Below, piece by piece: positions 58,829-64,000 of a stretch of 64,000 nucleotides of DNA. Position 1 is the stretch's first letter, and each line of letters begins with the position of its first letter. Position numbers and translations under genes: made by a program. Under the pieces are notes generated by a model. That model worked only from the letters and a program-made list of their open reading frames with translations, made no database searches and had not been told where the DNA came from. The DNA is from Actinomadura rayongensis (GTDB lineage Bacteria > Actinomycetota > Actinomycetes > Streptosporangiales > Streptosporangiaceae): NCBI RefSeq assembly GCF_009831215.1, contig NZ_WUTW01000001.1, forward strand, positions 851,096 to 915,095, given 5' to 3'.

Positions 58829-61693
58829 TCAGGAGTTGGTCGGGCTCGGCGTCGGCGTCGCCGACGGCTTCGGCGCCGCGCCCGCCTTGGCCAGCGCGTC
58901 CTTCGCCGCCTTGATCCGCTTCCACGCCTCGCCCATCGCGCCGTAGTCGTTCTTGCGCTGCGCGGCCTCGAAGTCGTTGACGGCCTTCTGCAGGTCGGCG
59001 ATGGCCTGCCGCGCGTCGCCGGTCAGCTCCGTCCCGCCGCCGCCGTCACCGCCGCCGGTGGACGGCCCCGGACCGTCGCCGAAGATCTTCTCCAGCGCGG
59101 CCGGGAGGTCCCCGGCGGACGCGATCCGGTCCCCGAACCGGACGAGCACCTGCCGCATCAGCGGATACGGCGCCTGCTCGCTCCCGCCCGACGCCTTGGC
59201 GTACATCGGCTCGACGTACAGCAGCCCGCCCGCGAACGGGATCGTCAGTAGGTTGCCCTTCACGGTCGTGTTGCCCTGCTGCAGCTTGTAGAGGGCGTCC
59301 TTGACCTGCGGGTCCGTCTCGAACGAGTTCTGCACCTGGCCGGGCCCCTGCGCGGGCGGCGTCCGGGGCAGCTGCAGGATCTTGATCTGCCCGTAGTTGC
59401 CCGGGTCGGACGTGACGGCCATGAACGCCGCCAGGTTCGGGCTGTTGCGCGGGTTGAACGCCGTCGTCAGCGAGAAGCTCTTGCCGGGCGCGCCCGGCAT
59501 CTGGACGCTCTGGTAGTACGGCGGCTGACGGCGTCCCTTGGCGCCCGGGTCCTCGGGGACGTCCCAGAAGCCTTCGCCGTTGTAGAACGCCGACGGGTCC
59601 GTCACGTGGTACTTGGCGAGGATCTGCCGCTGCACCTTGAACAGGTCCTGCGGGTAGCGGAAGTGCGCCTCCAGCTCCTTCGGCACGGCCGAGCGGGGCT
59701 GCACCGTGCCCTTGAACACCTTCATCCACGTCTTCGCGACCGGGTCGGAGGTGTCCCACTGGTACAGCTTCACGGTGCCGTCGTAGGCGTCGACGGTGGC
59801 CTTCACCGAGTTGCGCATGTAGTTGATGGTGTCGTTGGCCTGCCGCGCCACCGCCGACCGGGTGTCGGTGATCGTGTCGCGGGTGGCGTTGCCGAGGCTC
59901 GTGTTCTCCGAGTACGGGTAGCCGGTCGCGGTGGTGTAGCCGTCCACGATCCACTGGACGCGCCCGTTGATGACCGCCGGGTACGGATCGCCGTCCACCG
60001 TCAGCCACGGCGCGGCGTGCTGCACCATCTCGCGGGGCGTCCGGTCGTAGAGGATCTTCGCGCCCTTGTTGATCGCGCCCGACAGCAGGAGGTTCTTCTC
60101 CTGGAACTTCGTCGCGTACAGCAGCCGGTGGAAGAACGAGTCGATCGGGACGCCGCCCCGGCCCTCGTAGGTGTTGTTCTTCTGGCCCGCCGCACTGTTG
60201 TCGGGGTAGTCCAGCTCCTGCTGGCCGCGTCCGCCGACCACCGAGTACGACGGCGACCGCTCGCCGAAGTAGATCTGCGGGCGCTCCACCTTGATCTGCG
60301 CGTCGCCGCTCGCGGGCATGTCCTTGGTGAGGAAGTTCGGGACGCCGCCGTCCGCGAGCTGGTCGCCGAGCGCCGACACCAGGCCGTACCCGTGGGTGTA
60401 GACCATGCGGTCCTTCACCCAGCTCTGCTGCCCGGCGGGGGCGCCCGACAGCTCGCGCAGCGCCACGACCGTGTCGGTGGGCTTGCCGTTGATGAGGTAG
60501 CGGTCGACGTCCAGGATGTCGGGGAAGCGGTAGAACGGACGCACCTGCTGGAGCTGCTGGAACGTCTCGCTCACCACGTTCGGGTCCAGCAGCCGGACGC
60601 CGTCGATCGTCGCCTTCTCGGCCCGCAGCTTCTTCGGGTCGGTCTCGACCTGGGTGCCGTACGCGACGACCTGCGCGCCGTCCACGCCGTACGCCCGCCG
60701 CGTCGCCTCGATGTTGCGCTCGATGAACCGGCGTTCCTTCGCCAGCTCGTCCGGACGGACCTGGAACTGCTGGATCACCAGCGGGTACACCCCGCCGAGC
60801 AGGATCGCCGACAGCACCAGCAGCGTGAACCCGACGCCGGGCAGCATCATCCCGCGCCGCAGCAGGTTGCTGAGGAACAGCGCCGCGCAGATCAGCGCGA
60901 TGATCGCCAGGATCGTCTTCGCCGGGAGCAGCGCGTTCACGTCGGTGTAGGACGCGCCGGTCGTCACGCCGCGCTCGGAGTGCACCAGCCCGTACCGGTC
61001 GAACCAGTACGCGAACGCCTTCAGCAGGACGAACAGCCCGACCAGCACCGACAGATGCGCCCGCGCGGCCGGGCTCGCCTTGTCGCCCGGGCCCTGGAGC
61101 CGCAGCCCGCCGTACAGGTAGTGGACCATCACCGCCGCGACGATCGACAGGATCACCGTCGCGAACACCACGCCGAGGACCAGCCGCAGGAACGGGTAGG
61201 TGAAGACGTAGAACGACACGTCCTTGTGGAACTGCGGGTCCTCCACGCCGAACGGCGTCCGGTTCAGGAACGCCAGCCAGGTCGGCCACTGGCCCATCAC
61301 CGACGAGCCCGTCAGCACGCCCAGCACGACCAGCGCGCCCGCCGTCACCAGCTTGCGGCGCGGGTCGATGAGCGCCCGGTAGCGCTCCAGGCCCTGCTGT
61401 TCCACCGAGAGCGGCCGGTACGCGGGCGGCACCTTGTACGCCACGACGATGTTCGCGCCCACGGCCAGCGCCATCAGCAGGCCCGAGCCCGCGAACAGCA
61501 CCGCGCGTGCGGAGAGCTGTGTCGTATAGACGCCCGAGAAACCGATCGAGCGGTACCACAGCAGGTTCGTCCACACCGCCGTGAACACCAGGTACGCGAT
61601 CAGCAGGACGGCGAGGGCGACCAGCACGGGCACCACCAGCCGGCTCCGGCCGGAGCCGAGCCCGCGCCCCGGGCCTGGGGTCCGGAAGGTCAA
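58829..61693 (-). CDS. UPF0182 family large membrane protein
   Basis: A 954-aa protein of the UPF0182 family (Rv3193c-like). Seven hydrophobic helices occupy about residues 20-330, including VPVLVALAVLLIAYLVFTAV and ILAIIALICAALFLSNLL. A large extracytoplasmic domain follows with family segments RVKDRMVYTHGYGLVSALGD-type sequences and IYFGERSPSYSVVGG. The C-terminus has a short acidic/Ala coiled segment and a Pro-Thr tail (KPSATPTPSPTNS). Function unknown. Convergent with the epimerase gene, 1 bp apart. Confidence 0.93.
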   Translation of the reverse strand: MTFRTPGPGRGLGSGRSRLVVPVLVALAVLLIAYLVFTAVWTNLLWYRSIGFSGVYTTQLSARAVLFAGSGLLMALAVGANIVVAYKVPPAYRPLSVEQQGLERYRALIDPRRKLVTAGALVVLGVLTGSSVMGQWPTWLAFLNRTPFGVEDPQFHKDVSFYVFTYPFLRLVLGVVFATVILSIVAAVMVHYLYGGLRLQGPGDKASPAARAHLSVLVGLFVLLKAFAYWFDRYGLVHSERGVTTGASYTDVNALLPAKTILAIIALICAALFLSNLLRRGMMLPGVGFTLLVLSAILLGGVYPLVIQQFQVRPDELAKERRFIERNIEATRRAYGVDGAQVVAYGTQVETDPKKLRAEKATIDGVRLLDPNVVSETFQQLQQVRPFYRFPDILDVDRYLINGKPTDTVVALRELSGAPAGQQSWVKDRMVYTHGYGLVSALGDQLADGGVPNFLTKDMPASGDAQIKVERPQIYFGERSPSYSVVGGRGQQELDYPDNSAAGQKNNTYEGRGGVPIDSFFHRLLYATKFQEKNLLLSGAINKGAKILYDRTPREMVQHAAPWLTVDGDPYPAVINGRVQWIVDGYTTATGYPYSENTSLGNATRDTITDTRSAVARQANDTINYMRNSVKATVDAYDGTVKLYQWDTSDPVAKTWMKVFKGTVQPRSAVPKELEAHFRYPQDLFKVQRQILAKYHVTDPSAFYNGEGFWDVPEDPGAKGRRQPPYYQSVQMPGAPGKSFSLTTAFNPRNSPNLAAFMAVTSDPGNYGQIKILQLPRTPPAQGPGQVQNSFETDPQVKDALYKLQQGNTTVKGNLLTIPFAGGLLYVEPMYAKASGGSEQAPYPLMRQVLVRFGDRIASAGDLPAALEKIFGDGPGPSTGGGDGGGGTELTGDARQAIADLQKAVNDFEAAQRKNDYGAMGEAWKRIKAAKDALAKAGAAPKPSATPTPSPTNS

Positions 61694-61815
61694 GGGGCTA
61701 CTCCGTTTCGACGTTCACGCGACCGGCGGACCCCGCCGGTTCCTGTCTAAGCAACTTACCGATTCTGCCCGGGGTTCCCGCACCGCGCCGTTTCCCGAGC
61801 CGCCAAGATGGTTCC

Positions 61816-62361
61816 GTGAGCCTTCTGGAAGAAGTCGTACGGGACCTGGAACGTCACACCGCGGCGGGCGGATGGGACGCGCCGCCCCGGTTGTACGCGC
61901 TCGTCCCGAGCGCCGAGCTGCGCTCCGCCGAACCCGAGCTGGCCGACGAACTCGGGATCGGCGCGGACGGCGACACGCTCGCCGCCCTCGAACAACCCGA
62001 ACTCCCCGCACAAGGATCGGTGGAGGAGTCCCTGGCCACCATCGCATGGCCGGACGCGGTCGCGGGGTGCGCCCTTGTCATCGAGCGCGTCGTTCTGCCC
62101 CCCGAGGCCGAAGGCGACATTCCGGACGACGAGGCCGAGGCCGCCGCCTGGGTCGCCGCGCACCCCGGCCGCGAGGACGTCCGGATGATCGTCGGCGTGC
62201 TGCGCGACGGCACCCGGCACTCCGCGCTCCGGCTGCGCCGCCACGACAGCGACGACGAGGTGCTGGTCGGCCCCGATCTCGTCCCCGCGCTCGCCGACGC
62301 GCTGGCGCTCACGCTGGAACCGGACGAGCCGGACGAGGATGCGGGGCCGTCCGCCGGGTAA
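61816..62361 (+). CDS. PPA1309 family protein
   Basis: A 181-aa acidic protein of the actinobacterial PPA1309 family. Characteristic stretches: LLEEVVRDLERHTAAGGWDAPPRLYALV, QGSVEESLATIAWPDAVAGCALVIERVVLPP and RHSALRLRRHDSDDEVLVGPDLVPALADAL. The GTG start is divergent from UPF0182 across 122 bp. Function is unknown. The moaE gene begins 10 bp after its stop. Confidence 0.85.
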   Translation: MSLLEEVVRDLERHTAAGGWDAPPRLYALVPSAELRSAEPELADELGIGADGDTLAALEQPELPAQGSVEESLATIAWPDAVAGCALVIERVVLPPEAEGDIPDDEAEAAAWVAAHPGREDVRMIVGVLRDGTRHSALRLRRHDSDDEVLVGPDLVPALADALALTLEPDEPDEDAGPSAG

Positions 62362-62371
62362 TGTGCGGCGC

Positions 62372-62818
62372 GTGAGCGATGTGCCCGTTCCCGCAGCCGA
62401 TCCGATCCGGCTCGCCCGCGTCCAGGACGCGCCGCTGTCGGTCGACGAGGTCCTCGCCGCCGTCGGCGACCCCGCCGCCGGGGGCGTCGCCCTCTTCGTC
62501 GGAACGGTCCGCGACCACGACCATGCGCGCGCCGTCCGCGCCCTGTCCTACAGCGCGCACCCCTCCGTCGAGAACGAACTGCGCACCGTGCTGGGCAAGG
62601 TCGCGGCGGACTTCCCCGTCCGCGGCCTCGCCGCCGTCCACCGCGTCGGCGACCTCGCGATCGGCGACCTCGCCGTCGTCGTCGCCGCGTCCTGCCCGCA
62701 CCGCGCCGAGGCGTTCGCCGCCTGCCGCCGCCTGATCGACGACCTCAAGGCGCAGGTGCCGATCTGGAAGCACCAGCAATTCGCCGACGGCGGCGACGAG
62801 TGGGTCGGGGCCTGTTGA
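62372..62818 (+). CDS. moaE: molybdopterin synthase catalytic subunit MoaE
   Basis: A 148-aa large subunit of molybdopterin synthase, which converts cyclic pyranopterin to molybdopterin with MoaD. Conserved segments: GGVALFVGTVRDHDHARAV, LSYSAHPSVENEL, HRVGDLAIGDLAVVVAASCPHR, and the catalytic KAQVPIWKHQQF with two Lys. GTG 62372 places the start 10 bp after the PPA1309 gene. MoeZ in this window would supply sulfur to its MoaD partner, which is not seen here. Confidence 0.93.
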   Translation: MSDVPVPAADPIRLARVQDAPLSVDEVLAAVGDPAAGGVALFVGTVRDHDHARAVRALSYSAHPSVENELRTVLGKVAADFPVRGLAAVHRVGDLAIGDLAVVVAASCPHRAEAFAACRRLIDDLKAQVPIWKHQQFADGGDEWVGAC

Positions 62819-62846
62819 ACGGCCCCGGGCGCATAGAGTTTCCGCC

Positions 62847-63893
62847 ATGTCCCGACACGCCGTCACCCTGACCGTCGCGAGCGTCCTCGTCGTGCTGCTG
62901 GCCGCGGTCGCGTCGGTCCTGAAAGTGCCCTACGTGGAGCTGATGCCGGGACCCACGAGCAACACGCTCGGCACCAACGACAAGGGCGAGCCGGTCATCC
63001 GCATCGACGGCCGGCAGACCTATCCCGACTCCGGGCACCTCAATTTCACGACCGTCTCGTTCCGCGGCGGGCCCGGCGCCCGCATGGACCTGCTGACCAT
63101 TCTCAACGGCTGGCTGAAGAAGGACGTCGCGGTCGTTCCCGAGGAGACCTACTTCCCGAAGAACCAGACGCAGAAGCAGGTCGACGAGGAGAACACGCGC
63201 GAGATGGCCGACTCGCAGCAGAGCGCCCAGGTGGCCGCGCTGCGCGAACTCGGGATCACCGTTCCCTCGCACGTGGTCGTCCAGGCCGTCCAGAAGGGCA
63301 AGCCCGCCGACGGGCAGCTCCGCGCCGGGGACGAGATCGTCGCGCTCGACGGCAAGAAGGTCGCCGCCGTGTCCGAGGTGACGGCGCGGATGAGCAAGCG
63401 GCGGCCCGGCTCGGTCGCCGTCCTGACCGTCCGGCGCGGCGGCAAGGACCAGAACATCGCGCTGACGACCGTCGCGTCCGACGACGGGAAGCGGGCCGTG
63501 GTCGGAGTCGTCCTCGGCACCGGCTACACGATGCCCTTCAAGATCAACATCAGCGTCGGTGACATCGGCGGGCCGAGCGCCGGCCTCATGTTCTCCCTGG
63601 CCATCGTCGACAAGCTCACCCCCGGCGCCCTCACCGGCGGCAAGTTCATCGCCGGCACCGGCCAGATCGACCCCGACGGCACCGTCCAGCAGATCGGCGG
63701 CATCCAGCAGAAGATGATCGCCGCCCGCGCCGCCGGCGCCACGATCTTCCTCACGCCCAAGGGCAACTGCGCCGACGCCGTGCCCGTCCGGCCCAAGGGG
63801 CTCCGGCTCGTCCGCGCCGACAACCTCCACCAGGCCCGCCAGGCCCTCGAAGCCTTCACCACCGGGACCGGCACCGTCCCCTCCTGCCCCTGA
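62847..63893 (+). CDS. PDZ-domain Lon-like (S16) protease
   Basis: A 348-aa YlbL/Rv3194c-type protease. A single N-terminal membrane anchor (TLTVASVLVVLLAAVASVLK) is followed by an S16-associated domain, a PDZ domain at about 140-215 (VVQAVQKGKPADGQLRAGDEIVALDG), and a Lon catalytic domain with Ser in GDIGGPSAGLMFSLAI and Lys in GIQQKMIAARAAGATI (Ser-Lys dyad). It acts outside the membrane on unknown substrates. ATG 29 bp after moaE. Confidence 0.93.
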   Translation: MSRHAVTLTVASVLVVLLAAVASVLKVPYVELMPGPTSNTLGTNDKGEPVIRIDGRQTYPDSGHLNFTTVSFRGGPGARMDLLTILNGWLKKDVAVVPEETYFPKNQTQKQVDEENTREMADSQQSAQVAALRELGITVPSHVVVQAVQKGKPADGQLRAGDEIVALDGKKVAAVSEVTARMSKRRPGSVAVLTVRRGGKDQNIALTTVASDDGKRAVVGVVLGTGYTMPFKINISVGDIGGPSAGLMFSLAIVDKLTPGALTGGKFIAGTGQIDPDGTVQQIGGIQQKMIAARAAGATIFLTPKGNCADAVPVRPKGLRLVRADNLHQARQALEAFTTGTGTVPSCP

Positions 63894-63895
63894 AT

Positions 63896-63924
63896 TTGCG
63901 CAACCCCCCGCCGCCCCATACAGT
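63896..63924 (+). promoter_or_regulatory. tRNA promoter
   Basis: TTGCGC (63896-63901) and TACAGT (63919-63924) with a 17-bp spacer, ending 11 bp before the mature tRNA 5' end. Confidence 0.65.
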
Positions 63925-63935
63925 TAAGACATCAC

Positions 63936-64000
63936 CGCGGGGTGGAGCAGTTCGGTAGCTCGCTGGGCTCATAACCCAGAGGTCGCAGGTTCAAATCCTG
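63936..64000 (+). tRNA. initiator tRNA-fMet(CAT), 3' part beyond window
   Basis: CGCGGGG begins the acceptor stem, with C at position 1 as in bacterial initiators. The D-arm contains AGCAGTTCGGTAGCT. The anticodon CAT (63970-63972) sits on a stem of three G-C pairs (GGG/CCC), the initiator signature, and the T-arm reads GGTTCAAATCC. The last about 12 bases, including acceptor 3' strand, lie outside the window. Confidence 0.93.

Overview
The window is 64 kb of very GC-rich DNA, densely coded on both strands, with frequent GTG starts and GTGA/ATGA gene overlaps. This is typical of a filamentous actinobacterium. WhiB7, mycosin-type proteases, AdnAB, UvrD2, mycoredoxin, UPF0182 and DUF2342 families all point to Actinomycetes. 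My best guess is a Streptosporangiales/Thermomonosporaceae genome such as Actinomadura (inference, not proven). From memory, the backbone follows the order of Mycobacterium tuberculosis Rv3193c to Rv3211: rhlE, DUF3107, TetR, moeZ, ATL, adnA-adnB, nudC, mycoredoxin, uvrD2, whiB7, ABC1 kinase, YgjP-like peptidase, DUF2342, UPF0182, PDZ/Lon protease. Accessory blocks are inserted between these anchors.

Layout. 0-1 kb: end of a WXG100/YbaB-like operon, one gene of which looks frameshifted. 1-6.7 kb: hydrolase, GDPD, RhlE helicase with a long leader, GlsB, DUF3107, TetR. 6.5-9.6 kb: an NHEJ module with LigD polymerase and ligase as separate overlapping genes, divergent from ku. 9.6-15 kb: SOD-like protein, MMPL exporter with its divergent TetR, GNAT, and a PadR gene coupled to an Ala/Arg/Ser-repeat membrane protein. 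15-21.5 kb: moeZ, then two tandem paralogous modules (membrane protein plus mycosin-like subtilase), the second carrying a 27-bp repeat array. 21.6-30 kb: ATL, PucR-type regulator, a 15-bp minisatellite in a gene-free zone, and adnA-adnB. 30-34 kb: metal-dependent hydrolase, methyltransferase, acyl-CoA synthetase, broken HhH gene. 34.3-38.7 kb: an iron-box-controlled three-gene NIS siderophore operon (ATP-grasp plus two IucA/IucC synthetases). 38.7-46.2 kb: HD protein, DUF4031, M20 peptidase, nudC, mrx1, uvrD2, DUF6882. 46.2-48.7 kb: thioesterase and the whiB7 locus with promoter, leader ORF and attenuator. 48.9-54.6 kb: ABC1 kinase, MFS/LysR pair, NmrA and SDR oxidoreductases. 54.8-64 kb: YgjP peptidase, Nudix, a small coupled gene, DUF2342, epimerase, UPF0182, PPA1309, moaE, PDZ/Lon protease, and the 5' part of an initiator tRNA.

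Functional themes. There is an unusual density of double-strand-break and nucleotide-damage functions: Ku/LigD, AdnAB, UvrD2, ATL and NudC. Thiol-redox and antibiotic-stress control is present through mycoredoxin and WhiB7, with iron-responsive siderophore synthesis beside them. Most regulators sit next to their probable targets. The least conventional pieces are the whiB7 leader architecture, the PvsA/PvsB/PvsD-like siderophore operon, the 27-bp phased repeat ahead of the second mycosin, repeats that duplicate the 3' ends of genes, and several small coupled ORFs.
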